A stretch of DNA of 13,993 bases from JBQTHP01 sp052389755 (GCA_052389755.1 JBQTHP010000255.1:1-13993), one strand, 5' to 3'; positions 1 through 6,478 are shown, counted from the stretch's first letter. Program-made: numbers and translations. The notes: generated by a model from the letters alone, not told the origin.

Positions 1-215
1 GTGGATTCCCAACGCTTCGCGGCCTGGCTCAGAAGGTCGAGGCCCGATCCATCGGTGAGCCGTTCGCATGCGACGACCACGTGGAAGTCGTTCTGACGGA
101 GCAGATCGAGCGCATCGGCCTTGCTCGAGACGACGTCGATCGAAAACCCGTCCCGCAGCCTGCGTGCGGTGGCTTCGAGCATCTCCGAGTCGCCGTCGAC
201 GATCAGAACGCGCAT
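1..215 (-). CDS. Receiver-domain protein, N-terminal part, degenerate phosphoacceptor (partial)
   Basis: The start codon is ATG at 215-213 and the frame stays open to the left edge, so about 71 residues are visible and the C-terminus is missing. The opening MRVLIVDGDSEML is the first beta strand and acidic pocket of a response-regulator receiver domain. Residues 44-60 match the strand and loop that normally carry the phosphorylated Asp, ending in the characteristic DGSGLDLL. At the Asp position there is Cys50, followed by Glu51, and the usual Asp-Asp pocket pair is Asp7-Gly8. This therefore looks like a pseudo-receiver that cannot take the normal aspartyl phosphate. Any output domain lies outside the window. 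It runs in the same direction as relA, 130 bp downstream of the relA stop, and a separate promoter in that gap is plausible. The receiver fold is clear; the function is unknown. Confidence 0.75.
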   Translation of the reverse strand, partial: MRVLIVDGDSEMLEATARRLRDGFSIDVVSSKADALDLLRQNDFHVVVACERLTDGSGLDLLSQAAKRWES

Positions 216-237
216 TGAGCAAGCCGGCCTGAAATGA

Positions 238-263
238 TGAGACTAAATATAGACACGCTACTT
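238..263. promoter_or_regulatory. AT-rich patch in the 216-345 spacer, possible promoter
   Basis: This is the only clearly AT-rich stretch in the spacer between the relA stop and the receiver gene. On the minus strand it holds a -10-like TATATT about 35 bp before the receiver ATG. On the plus strand it holds TAAATA and TATAGA. I found no convincing -35 box at the right spacing for either direction. The assignment rests on composition and position alone. Confidence 0.3.
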
Positions 264-323
264 AACGCGGTGGGGTGTCCACGACGCGGTCTTTGGTCAC
301 GATTCGAATAAAAGGAGGAGAGG

Positions 324-377
324 ATGCTGCGCCGCATCAAGCCCGTCATCGCACGCGCCGTGCATGGATCACATTAG
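324..377 (+). CDS. Candidate 17-residue small ORF with a strong ribosome-binding site
   Basis: An ATG at 324 opens 17 codons (MLRRIKPVIARAVHGSH) and stops at TAG 375-377. It is preceded by AAAGGAGG at 311-318, a near-perfect anti-SD complement; its AGGAGG core (313-318) is 5 nt from the ATG. This is a better ribosome-binding site than most real genes in the window have. The peptide is short and basic with no recognisable family. The ORF overlaps the last codons of relA on the opposite strand, so most of its sequence is constrained by RelA, which weakens the case. It could be a small protein, a leader peptide, a remnant of a gene start, or chance. Confidence 0.2.
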   Translation: MLRRIKPVIARAVHGSH

Positions 378-2466
378 GCACGGCGCTCAGGCGACGAAGC
401 ACGCGCGCGAGTTGCTCGAGATCGTGAACGGCCACGCTCACGGTCACCTGCGCCGTTCCGCTCCCGCGGTCGGTGGTCGTCGTCATGGCCTCGATCGAGA
501 GGCGCTCGAGCGCGAGCACGTCGGAGAGATCGCGAACGAGACCGCGCCGATCGTAGGCGCTGATCGCGAGCTCGACGGCGAGCGCATCCACATCGTGCTC
601 GCTCCACTCGACGTTCAGTGTGCGCTCCCCTTTCGCCGCGCGCATGCGCTTGAAGCTTGCACAGTTCGCGCGATGGATCGTCACGCCGCGGCCGAGCGTG
701 ACGTAGCCACCGATCGGTTGCGGCCGCATCGGTCCGCAGCAACGGGCGAGGGTGATCGGCAGATCGCCGACGCCCTCGATTTCCACCGGTGAGCCGCGTC
801 GCGGAACCGCCGAGCGCGGCCGGCGAGGCACGAACGTCGGCGCGTCGGCGGGACGCGCGAGCCTGGATGCAGCCTGCACGAGCTGCGCCGCGGTGATCTC
901 TCCCTCGCCGAGGAGCTGGTAGAGCTGATCGGCATCGCGAGCCTTGAGCTCCTGCACGATCGCGGCGAAGCGATCCGGACCGGCTCCGACGCGTGTGAGC
1001 TCGCGTTCGGCGATCGCGCGGCCGGCAGCGCGGTTGTCCCCGGCATCCTGCTTGCGAAACCACGCGCGCACCTTGGCACGGTTGCGCGGAGAGGCGAGGA
1101 AGCCCTGTTCCGGGGCGAGCCAGTCGCGGCTCGGCGCCGCGTGTCTGCCGGTGATGATCTCGATGATCTCGCCGTTCGCGATCGGGGTGGTCAGCGGCAC
1201 GATGCGGCCGTTGATCTTCGCGCCGCGGCAGCGGTGGCCGAGATCGGTATGGACGTGATAGGCGAAATCGAGCGGCGTTGCGCCCCGCGGCAGATCGACG
1301 ACTTCGCCCTTCGGCGTGAGGGCGTACACGCGGTCCTCGAACAGCTCCGCACGCACGCGCTCGACGAAGTCGCGGTCGGCGTCCGCGGCGTCCTGCGGCT
1401 CGAGCAGCCGGCGTACCCACTGGATCTTGCGCTCGTAGTCGACGTTGCGCGTACCGCCTTCCTTGTATTGCCAGTGCGCCGCGACACCGAGCTCGGCGTG
1501 GTCGTGCATCTCGCGTGTGCGGATCTGGATCTCGACGCTGCGGCCCTCGGGGCCGATGACCGCAGTATGAATGGAGCGGTAGAAATTGTCCTTCGGCGTC
1601 GCGATGTAGTCGTCGAACTCGCCCGGCACGTACGGCCAGCGGGCGTGCACGACACCGAGGGCCGTGTAACAGTCGGGCACCGTCGCGACCACGATCCGCA
1701 GCGCGCGCACGTCGAAGATCCGCTCGAACGCGAGCTGCTTGCGCTGCATCTTGCGGTGGATGCTGTAGATGTGCTTTGGGCGCCCGTAGATCTCGGCTTC
1801 GACGCCCGTCTGCGCGAGCTCCTCGTGCAACTCTTCGCACAGGGTCTCGATGTACCGCTCGCGGTCGGCGCGCCGTTCGTTGAGCGCGGAGGCAAGCCGT
1901 TTGTACTCCTCGGACTCGAGATAGCGAAACGCGAGATCCTCGAGCTCCCACTTCAGCTGCCAGACACCGAGCCGGTTCGCGAGCGGTGCAAATACCGCGC
2001 GCGTCTCGATCGCGAGCCGCTCACGCTCGGGGGCGGTCAGTGTGCGCGCGCGCCGCATCCGCACGAGCTGCACGGCGAGCCGCGCGAGCACCAGCCTCGG
2101 GTCGCTGACCACCGCGAGCAGCATCTTGCGCAGCGTCTCGGCCTGGCGCGCGTCGAGTCCCTGGGCGGGCGTCCACTGCGGCGCAAGCCCGAGCTCGCCG
2201 AGGCGTGCGAGGTCCTGCGCCAGGCGCGCCGTGCGTGCCTCCAGCACCGGCGTCGCTGCGCTGTCCAGATCGCCTTCGCTGAACGCGGAGTGCGCGAGCA
2301 CGGCCAATGCGACCTCGACGTCGTCGGTGAGCGCGCCGAGCACCTCGGCGGCCTCGGCGCCGAAGTCGAGCTCCGCGCTGCGCATGGGTGCGATCGCCTC
2401 GAGCGTCGCGCGCAATGCGGCGATCCGTGCGCGGATCGCGGGCGAACAGCGTTGAGCGGTTTCCAT
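346..2466 (-). CDS. relA: RelA, GTP pyrophosphokinase / (p)ppGpp synthetase I
   Basis: This gene encodes 706 residues (E. coli RelA has 744). RelA transfers pyrophosphate from ATP to GDP or GTP on ribosomes stalled with uncharged tRNA. The N-terminal hydrolase-like domain is inactive: where active homologues carry an HD motif, residues 57-63 read VLAHSAF. The synthetase domain spans about 225-340, with GRPKHIYSI at 228-236, EFDD at 283-286 (the RelA-type ExDD signature, unlike the RxKD of bifunctional Rel) and the nucleotide-binding YRSIHT at 296-301. A TGS domain covers about 378-440, a Cys-Cys...His...Cys region 576-602 and an ACT domain about 626-705. The ATG at 2466-2464 was chosen because upstream codons only translate a DNA repeat. 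GGAAG at 2477-2473 lies 6 nt before it and belongs to that repeat. The gene is divergent from ruvC, an unusual neighbour for relA. Confidence 0.96.
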   Translation of the reverse strand: METAQRCSPAIRARIAALRATLEAIAPMRSAELDFGAEAAEVLGALTDDVEVALAVLAHSAFSEGDLDSAATPVLEARTARLAQDLARLGELGLAPQWTPAQGLDARQAETLRKMLLAVVSDPRLVLARLAVQLVRMRRARTLTAPERERLAIETRAVFAPLANRLGVWQLKWELEDLAFRYLESEEYKRLASALNERRADRERYIETLCEELHEELAQTGVEAEIYGRPKHIYSIHRKMQRKQLAFERIFDVRALRIVVATVPDCYTALGVVHARWPYVPGEFDDYIATPKDNFYRSIHTAVIGPEGRSVEIQIRTREMHDHAELGVAAHWQYKEGGTRNVDYERKIQWVRRLLEPQDAADADRDFVERVRAELFEDRVYALTPKGEVVDLPRGATPLDFAYHVHTDLGHRCRGAKINGRIVPLTTPIANGEIIEIITGRHAAPSRDWLAPEQGFLASPRNRAKVRAWFRKQDAGDNRAAGRAIAERELTRVGAGPDRFAAIVQELKARDADQLYQLLGEGEITAAQLVQAASRLARPADAPTFVPRRPRSAVPRRGSPVEIEGVGDLPITLARCCGPMRPQPIGGYVTLGRGVTIHRANCASFKRMRAAKGERTLNVEWSEHDVDALAVELAISAYDRRGLVRDLSDVLALERLSIEAMTTTTDRGSGTAQVTVSVAVHDLEQLARVLRRLSAVPNVIHARRVR

Positions 2467-2500
2467 CTCCGGCTTCCGACTTCCGGCTTCCGCCTTCCGG
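2466..2500 (-). repeat. Tandem 7-bp repeat (NCGGAAG) over the relA translation start
   Basis: On the plus strand, four consecutive heptads CTTCCGA, CTTCCGG, CTTCCGC and CTTCCGG occupy 2473-2500. A degenerate fifth, TCTCCGG, occupies 2466-2472 and touches the relA ATG. Read in the relA direction each unit is NCGGAAG, so every unit offers a GGAAG Shine-Dalgarno-like core. The unit nearest the ATG at workable spacing probably serves as the ribosome-binding site. A second array in the opposite orientation lies at 2544-2571. Confidence 0.85.
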
Positions 2501-2543
2501 TAAGAAGGGAACCGCAAGCGTACAGGTATACGTTCTTTTCCGG

Positions 2544-2571
2544 CCGGAAGGCGGACGGCGGAAGGCGGTCG
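2544..2571 (+). repeat. Second 7-bp repeat array, inverted relative to the first
   Basis: The heptads CCGGAAG, GCGGACG, GCGGAAG and GCGGTCG run in phase from 2544 to 2571. They are inverted relative to the array at 2473-2500. Aligning the arms outward gives 23 matches of 28, including a perfect 10-bp inverted repeat CGCCTTCCGG (2491-2500) and CCGGAAGGCG (2544-2553). The 43-bp spacer 2501-2543 is the AT-richer part of the intergenic region and the likely site of promoter elements, though I could not define a convincing pair. Between this array and ruvC, TATGCT at 2581-2586 resembles a -10 box and would put transcription start within a few bases of the ruvC ATG. Confidence 0.75.
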
Positions 2572-2595
2572 CCGCTCCTGTATGCTTGCAACGGC

Positions 2596-3171
2596 ATGTC
2601 GAGATACCGGACGCGCGCCTGGCGCGCCTTTGACCCGAATACGGCACCGGCGGCGTTGCCGGCGGCCGGATCTCGCTGCCGGATCCTGGGGCTCGATCCC
2701 GGGTCGCAGCGCACCGGCTTCGGGGTCATCGATTTCGCCGCCGGCGACTACGTGCATCTCGCGCACGGGTGCATCGCTGTGCGCGACAGCGAGCTGCCCC
2801 AGCGGCTCCGAACGATATTCGAAGCCGTGCAGCGCCTGATCGCCGAGCACCGTCCCGACGAGATCGCGATCGAGCGTGTGTTCGTCAATCGAAACGTGGA
2901 CAGCGCATTGAAGCTCGGCCAGGCGCGCGGCGCCGCCCTCTGCGCCGTGCCGCACGGCACGCCCGTGTTCGAGTACGCTCCCCGGGCGATCAAGCTCGCG
3001 CTCGTGGGATTTGGCGGCGCGGAGAAGAATCAGGTTGGTCACATGATCCGCGCGCTGCTCAGGCTCGAGGAGCGCATCACCGCCGACGCATCGGATGCGC
3101 TCGCGATCGCGGTGTGCCACGCGCATTCGCGGCGGCTGCACGCGCTCGCCGAGGCGGGCATCGGTCGATGA
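2596..3171 (+). CDS. ruvC: RuvC, Holliday-junction endonuclease
   Basis: RuvC is the dimeric nuclease that resolves Holliday junctions by symmetric nicks on the RuvAB-bound junction. From the ATG at 2596 it is 191 residues. The RNase H-like fold carries all four acidic catalytic residues: Asp34 (in LGLDPGS), Glu93 (in IAIERVF), and Asp164 and Asp167 (in ADASDALAIAV). The family normally begins about five residues before the LGxDPG motif, so this start gives an extra N-terminal stretch of roughly 25 residues rich in Arg, Ala and Pro. A TTG at 2656 (codon 21) would give a family-length protein, but neither start has a good Shine-Dalgarno. The stop overlaps the ruvA start as ATGA. I see no LexA-type operator upstream. 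Confidence 0.95.
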   Translation: MSRYRTRAWRAFDPNTAPAALPAAGSRCRILGLDPGSQRTGFGVIDFAAGDYVHLAHGCIAVRDSELPQRLRTIFEAVQRLIAEHRPDEIAIERVFVNRNVDSALKLGQARGAALCAVPHGTPVFEYAPRAIKLALVGFGGAEKNQVGHMIRALLRLEERITADASDALAIAVCHAHSRRLHALAEAGIGR

Positions 3172-3764
3172 TCGGCTCGCTGCGGGGACGCATCACGGCG
3201 AAGCAGCCGCCGCAACTGCTGCTCGAGGCGAACGGTGTCGGCTACGAGATCGAAGCGCCGATGTCCACGTTCTACCGTCTGCCGCCGGTCGGGCAGGAGA
3301 CTCGACTGCTCACCCATCTCATGGTGCGCGAGGACGCGCACGTGCTGTACGGTTTCGCATCCGAGGAAGAGCGAGGCTTGTTTCGGAGTCTCCTGAAAGT
3401 AAGCGGGGTGGGCCCGAAGATTGCCCTCGCCCTTTTGTCGGGAATGACGGTCGAGGCCTTCGCGCAGTGCGTTCGCAGTCAGGATGCGGTGACGCTCACG
3501 CGCGTGCCGGGCATCGGACGTAAGACCGCCGAGCGTCTGCTCGTCGAGATGCGCGATCGCCTGGACGCTGCAACGTACGCGTTGCCCGTGGGACGGAGCG
3601 GCGCAGCGGCGCCGACGAGCGCCGAGTCCGAAGCATTCGGTGCGCTCGTCGCGCTCGGCTACAAGGCCCAGGAGGCGACCCGCCTGCTCAAGGCGGTGGG
3701 CGAGGGTGCATACTCGACCGAGGAGCTGATCCGCCGCGCGCTGCAGAGCGCGGCGCGCGAGTAG
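3168..3764 (+). CDS. ruvA: RuvA, Holliday-junction binding subunit
   Basis: This 198-residue protein is the usual family length. RuvA tetramers hold the four-way junction in a square-planar form and load RuvB rings on opposite arms. Domain I opens MIGSLRGRI and carries the acidic pin Glu55-Asp56 in VREDAHVLYGF, which separates DNA strands at the crossover. Domain II has two helix-hairpin-helix motifs, VSGVGPKIA (78-86) and VPGIGRKTA (113-121). After a flexible linker (about 141-153), domain III (about 154-198) binds RuvB. The ATG overlaps the ruvC stop (ATGA), which indicates translational coupling. Confidence 0.97.
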   Translation: MIGSLRGRITAKQPPQLLLEANGVGYEIEAPMSTFYRLPPVGQETRLLTHLMVREDAHVLYGFASEEERGLFRSLLKVSGVGPKIALALLSGMTVEAFAQCVRSQDAVTLTRVPGIGRKTAERLLVEMRDRLDAATYALPVGRSGAAAPTSAESEAFGALVALGYKAQEATRLLKAVGEGAYSTEELIRRALQSAARE

Positions 3765-3779
3765 GAGCTGTCCGACCAG

Positions 3780-4826
3780 ATGAATGCCGAAGCAGATCGC
3801 ATCGTGAGCACGGCCGCGAGCCGCGACGAGGAAGCCGTCGAACGCGCCATTCGGCCGCGGCGGCTGGCCGAGTACGTCGGGCAAATACCGGTGAAGACGC
3901 AGCTCGAGATTTTCGTGAGCGCGGCGCGGCAACGCGGCGAGGCGCTCGATCACGTGCTGATCTTCGGACCGCCGGGCCTCGGCAAGACGACGCTCGCGAA
4001 CATCATCGCCGCCGAGCTCGGCGTGAATCTGCGCGCGACGTCCGGGCCCGTGCTCGAGCGAGCCGGGGATCTCGCCGCGCTGCTCACGAATCTCCAGCCG
4101 CGCGACGTGCTGTTCGTGGACGAGATCCATCGCCTGTCGCCCATCGTCGAGGAAGTGCTGTATCCGGCGATGGAGGACTACCAGCTCGACATCATGATCG
4201 GCGAGGGGCCGGCGGCACGCTCGATCAAGCTCAACGTGCCGCCCTTCACGCTGGTCGGCGCAACCACGCGCGCCGGGCTCCTCACCTCTCCGCTGCGGGA
4301 TCGCTTCGGGATCGTGCAGCGGCTCGAGTTCTACGGCGTCGAGGACCTCGAGCGGATCGTCGCGCGCTCGGCCGGCATCCTCACCGTTCCGATCGACGTC
4401 CCCGGGGCGCAGCGCATCGCCCAGCGCTCCCGCGGCACGCCTCGCATCGCGAACCGGCTCCTGCGCCGGGTGCGGGATTTCGCGCAGGTGAAGGCGGAAG
4501 GGCGGATCGACGACCGCATCGCGACGGCTGCGCTCGACATGCTCGAAGTGGACCCGGAGGGCTTCGATGCGCTCGACCGCAAGCTGCTCACCACCATCAT
4601 CGAGAGGTTCGACGGCGGACCCGTCGGCATCGACAGTCTGGCAGCGGCCGTCGCCGAGGAACGCGGCACGCTCGAGGATGTGATCGAGCCGTTTCTCATC
4701 CAGCAGGGTTTCCTCATGCGCACGGCCCGCGGGCGCGTGGCCGCGCGCAAAGCCTACCTTCATTTCGGCTTCAAGCCCCCGGAGCGCACCGCCGCGAACC
4801 TTACCCTGTTCGAGGACGGCCGGTGA
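3780..4826 (+). CDS. ruvB: RuvB, Holliday-junction branch-migration ATPase
   Basis: This 348-residue AAA+ motor pumps duplex DNA through hexameric rings on RuvA-bound junctions. The Walker A motif is GPPGLGKT at 63-70, Walker B is DEIH at 114-117, sensor 1 is in GATTRAG (160-166), and the LRDRFG loop at 172-177 contains the arginine-finger region. The C-terminal winged-helix domain contains the typical GFLMRTARGRVA and ends in FGFKPPE followed by about a dozen residues. The ATG lies 15 bp after the ruvA stop, with AGGAG at 3763-3767 overlapping that stop codon and serving as the ribosome-binding site. The stop overlaps the ybgC start as GTGA. Confidence 0.97.
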   Translation: MNAEADRIVSTAASRDEEAVERAIRPRRLAEYVGQIPVKTQLEIFVSAARQRGEALDHVLIFGPPGLGKTTLANIIAAELGVNLRATSGPVLERAGDLAALLTNLQPRDVLFVDEIHRLSPIVEEVLYPAMEDYQLDIMIGEGPAARSIKLNVPPFTLVGATTRAGLLTSPLRDRFGIVQRLEFYGVEDLERIVARSAGILTVPIDVPGAQRIAQRSRGTPRIANRLLRRVRDFAQVKAEGRIDDRIATAALDMLEVDPEGFDALDRKLLTTIIERFDGGPVGIDSLAAAVAEERGTLEDVIEPFLIQQGFLMRTARGRVAARKAYLHFGFKPPERTAANLTLFEDGR

Positions 4827-5278
4827 CGGGGTTCTCGTGGCCGGTGCGCGTTTACTGGGAAGACACGGACGGCGGCGGCATCGTGTACTACGCCAACTAT
4901 CTGCGCTACCTCGAGAGAGCGCGCACCGAGTGGCTGCGCTCGTTGGGCTTCTCGCAGGCCACACTCGCGCAGGATCCCGGCATCGTCTTCACGGTCGTGA
5001 GCCTGAACGTCGAGTATCGCCGGCCGGCACGCCTCGACGATGAGCTCAGGATCACCTGCGCGCCGCGCACGGAAGGCGCGGCATCGGTGCACTTCGCGCA
5101 GCGCGTGCTGCGGGGGGACGAGGTGCTGATCGAAGCGGACGTGCGCGTCGCCTGTGTCGATGCGCGAACGCTCAAGCCGAAGCGCATCCCCGACTTCGTC
5201 GCGAACGCCGTCTCCCCTCACCCAACCCTCTCCCCGCACAGCGGGGAGAGGGTGCCGAAGGCGGGTGAGGGGGCATGA
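4823..5278 (+). CDS. ybgC: YbgC, Tol-Pal-associated acyl-CoA thioesterase
   Basis: This hotdog-fold thioesterase of the 4-hydroxybenzoyl-CoA thioesterase group is the usual first gene of tol-pal operons and is linked to phospholipid metabolism in other species. The catalytic signature YWEDTDGGGIVYYANYL is at 11-27, with Asp16 matching the catalytic Asp18 of the E. coli enzyme. It is 151 residues against about 134 in E. coli. The excess is C-terminal: from about residue 131 the protein is encoded by a palindromic DNA repeat (5214-5273) and reads as Pro, Ser and Gly-rich sequence that is not part of the family. The GTG start overlaps the ruvB stop (GTGA). The stop overlaps the tolQ ATG (ATGA). 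Confidence 0.94.
   Translation: MTGFSWPVRVYWEDTDGGGIVYYANYLRYLERARTEWLRSLGFSQATLAQDPGIVFTVVSLNVEYRRPARLDDELRITCAPRTEGAASVHFAQRVLRGDEVLIEADVRVACVDARTLKPKRIPDFVANAVSPHPTLSPHSGERVPKAGEGA
5214..5273 (+). repeat. Palindromic repeat element, copy 1 (end of ybgC)
   Basis: The outer arms CCCCTCACCC (5214-5223) and GGGTGAGGGG (5263-5272) are perfect complements. Inside them a perfect 12-bp stem CCCTCTCCCCGC (5226-5237) / GCGGGGAGAGGG (5241-5252) encloses the loop ACA. The element encodes the last part of YbgC, and its G-rich right end sits directly before the tolQ ATG at 5275, so it also provides the only Shine-Dalgarno-like purines there. It is the inverted counterpart of the copy at 6408-6473. Similar GC-rich hairpin repeats are dispersed in many Xanthomonadales-like genomes. 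There is no T-tract, so it is not a typical terminator. Confidence 0.9.
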
Positions 5279-5973
5279 ATGGCGATCTCTCCATCATTCG
5301 CCTCGTCGCCGAGGCGAGCATCGCAGTGCAGCTCGTCATCGCGCTGCTGATCGCGGCATCGCTCGGCTCATGGGCCATCATCTTCGGCAAGCGGCGCGTC
5401 ATCAGGCGCGCGCGCTCGGAAGCGGATCAGTTCGAGAGCAGCTTCTGGTCGGGCGGCGACCTCGCGCAGCTCTACCGCGCGCTCGAGTCGCGGGGCGGCG
5501 CCACCGGCATGGCGAGCATCTTCGAGCTCGGCTTTCGAGAGTTCGCAAGACTGAGGCAGCAGGGCGTCAGCGCGGCCGATCAGCTTCTCGAAGGCGCTCG
5601 CCGCGCCATGCGCGTGGCGCAGCTGAAGGAGATCGACCGACTCGAGGAGCGGCTCGCCACGCTTGCGACCGTGGGCTCGACGAGCCCGTACGTCGGACTG
5701 TTCGGCACCGTGTGGGGAATCATGAACGCGTTCACTTCGATCGGGAACGTGCAGCAGGTGACGCTCGCCATGGTGGCGCCGGGCATCGCGGAGGCGCTCG
5801 TCGCGACCGCGATCGGATTGTTTGCGGCGATTCCGGCGGTCATTGCCTACAACCGCTACGCGGACCAGGTGAGCCGGCTCGAGATGCGCTTCGATGCGTT
5901 CATGGAAGAGTTCTCGACGATCCTGCAGCGGCACGCATCGCGCGGTCCGGGCGGTGTGACGAGCGCGGCGTGA
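5275..5973 (+). CDS. tolQ: TolQ, inner-membrane proton-channel subunit
   Basis: This 232-residue member of the ExbB/MotA family forms the stator ring around TolR that uses the proton gradient to energise TolA. There are three membrane segments at about 16-38, 127-152 and 166-192, with a cytoplasmic loop between the first two. The conserved channel-lining threonines are present as Thr145 (in FGTVWGI) and Thr178 (in LVATAIGL), at the same numbers reported for E. coli TolQ. The ATG overlaps the ybgC stop (ATGA). The G-rich end of a palindromic repeat lies immediately upstream, and tolR follows after 13 bp. Confidence 0.96.
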   Translation: MNGDLSIIRLVAEASIAVQLVIALLIAASLGSWAIIFGKRRVIRRARSEADQFESSFWSGGDLAQLYRALESRGGATGMASIFELGFREFARLRQQGVSAADQLLEGARRAMRVAQLKEIDRLEERLATLATVGSTSPYVGLFGTVWGIMNAFTSIGNVQQVTLAMVAPGIAEALVATAIGLFAAIPAVIAYNRYADQVSRLEMRFDAFMEEFSTILQRHASRGPGGVTSAA

Positions 5974-5986
5974 GGGGAGAGTAGCC

Positions 5987-6469
5987 ATGGCAGAGGTACG
6001 ACGACGCAGGCGGCTCATGGGCGAGATCAACGTCGTGCCCTATATCGACGTGATGCTGGTGCTGCTCATCATCTTCATGGTAACCGCGCCGCTGCTCACA
6101 CAGGGCGTGAAGGTGGAGCTGCCGAAAGCCGCCGCCGAGCCGCTCGATTCGGAGCGGAACAACCCGCTCGTCCTGTCCATCGATCGTGAGGGGCGGCTCT
6201 TTCTCAACGTCGGCGCAAGTCCGACGCGATCGATCGACGCCGAGACCGTGAGTGCGCGTACCACTGCGGCGTTGCGTCGCACACCCGACCTGGCGGTGCT
6301 CCTGAAGGCGGATCAGAGCATCGCGTACGGCCGCGTCGTCGAAGCCATGGTGATCCTGCAGCAGGCGGGGGCGAGCAAGGTCGGCTTCATCACCGACCCG
6401 CTGCCTACCCCCTCACCCGCCTCCGGCACCCTCTCCCCCCGCAAGCGGGGGGAGAGGGGAACGGGGTGA
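5987..6469 (+). CDS. tolR: TolR, ExbD-like proton-channel subunit
   Basis: TolR dimers sit in the TolQ ring with a single N-terminal membrane helix and a periplasmic domain that binds peptidoglycan. The motif INVVPYIDVMLVLLIIFMV starts at residue 14. Asp21 is the membrane-embedded protonatable residue, matching Asp23 of E. coli. The ExbD-type periplasmic fold covers about 55-137. The protein is 160 residues against about 142 in E. coli. The surplus C-terminus (about 140-160) is encoded by the second palindromic element, and the TGA stop lies within the repeat's right arm. The start has a good GGGGAGA site at 5974-5980. Confidence 0.95.
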   Translation: MAEVRRRRRLMGEINVVPYIDVMLVLLIIFMVTAPLLTQGVKVELPKAAAEPLDSERNNPLVLSIDREGRLFLNVGASPTRSIDAETVSARTTAALRRTPDLAVLLKADQSIAYGRVVEAMVILQQAGASKVGFITDPLPTPSPASGTLSPRKRGERGTG

Positions 6470-6473
6470 GGGG
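6408..6473 (-). repeat. Palindromic repeat element, copy 2 (end of tolR), inverted relative to copy 1
   Basis: The outer arms CCCCTCACCC (6409-6418) and GGGTGAGGGG (6464-6473) are identical to those of copy 1. The inner perfect 14-bp stem spans 6429-6442 and 6445-6458 with loop AA. The asymmetric segment CCGCCTCCGGCACC on its left side is nearly the reverse complement of the right-side segment of copy 1, so the two copies are in opposite orientation and flank tolQ and tolR. It encodes the TolR tail and stop codon. Its end also supplies GGGG just before the tolA GTG at 6479. Confidence 0.9.
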
Positions 6474-6478
6474 AGTCG

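Noticed and set aside
1141..2595. Plus-strand open frame continuous with ruvC across the relA region
   Set aside because: It is antisense to the RelA synthetase and TGS domains. The RuvC fold only begins near 2680.
2501..2595. LexA (SOS) operator upstream of ruvC
   Set aside because: I looked for CTG-N10-CAG and for GAAC-N4-GTTC type boxes. A CAG and a GTTC occur, but without matching partners at the right spacing.
2467..3141. Upstream extension of the relA frame, open on the minus strand across ruvC to 3141
   Set aside because: The extra sequence is antisense to ruvC, translates the heptad repeat just before the RelA start, and has no similarity to any RelA N-terminus.
3039..4964. A 641-codon open frame on the minus strand across ruvA and ruvB
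   Set aside because: It is antisense to genes with complete catalytic motifs; long antisense open frames are expected at this GC content. Its translation is low-complexity, rich in Arg, His and Ala.
5214..5273. Palindrome as a rho-independent terminator
   Set aside because: There is no T-tract and the tolQ start lies directly after it. The second copy is likewise followed at once by tolA.
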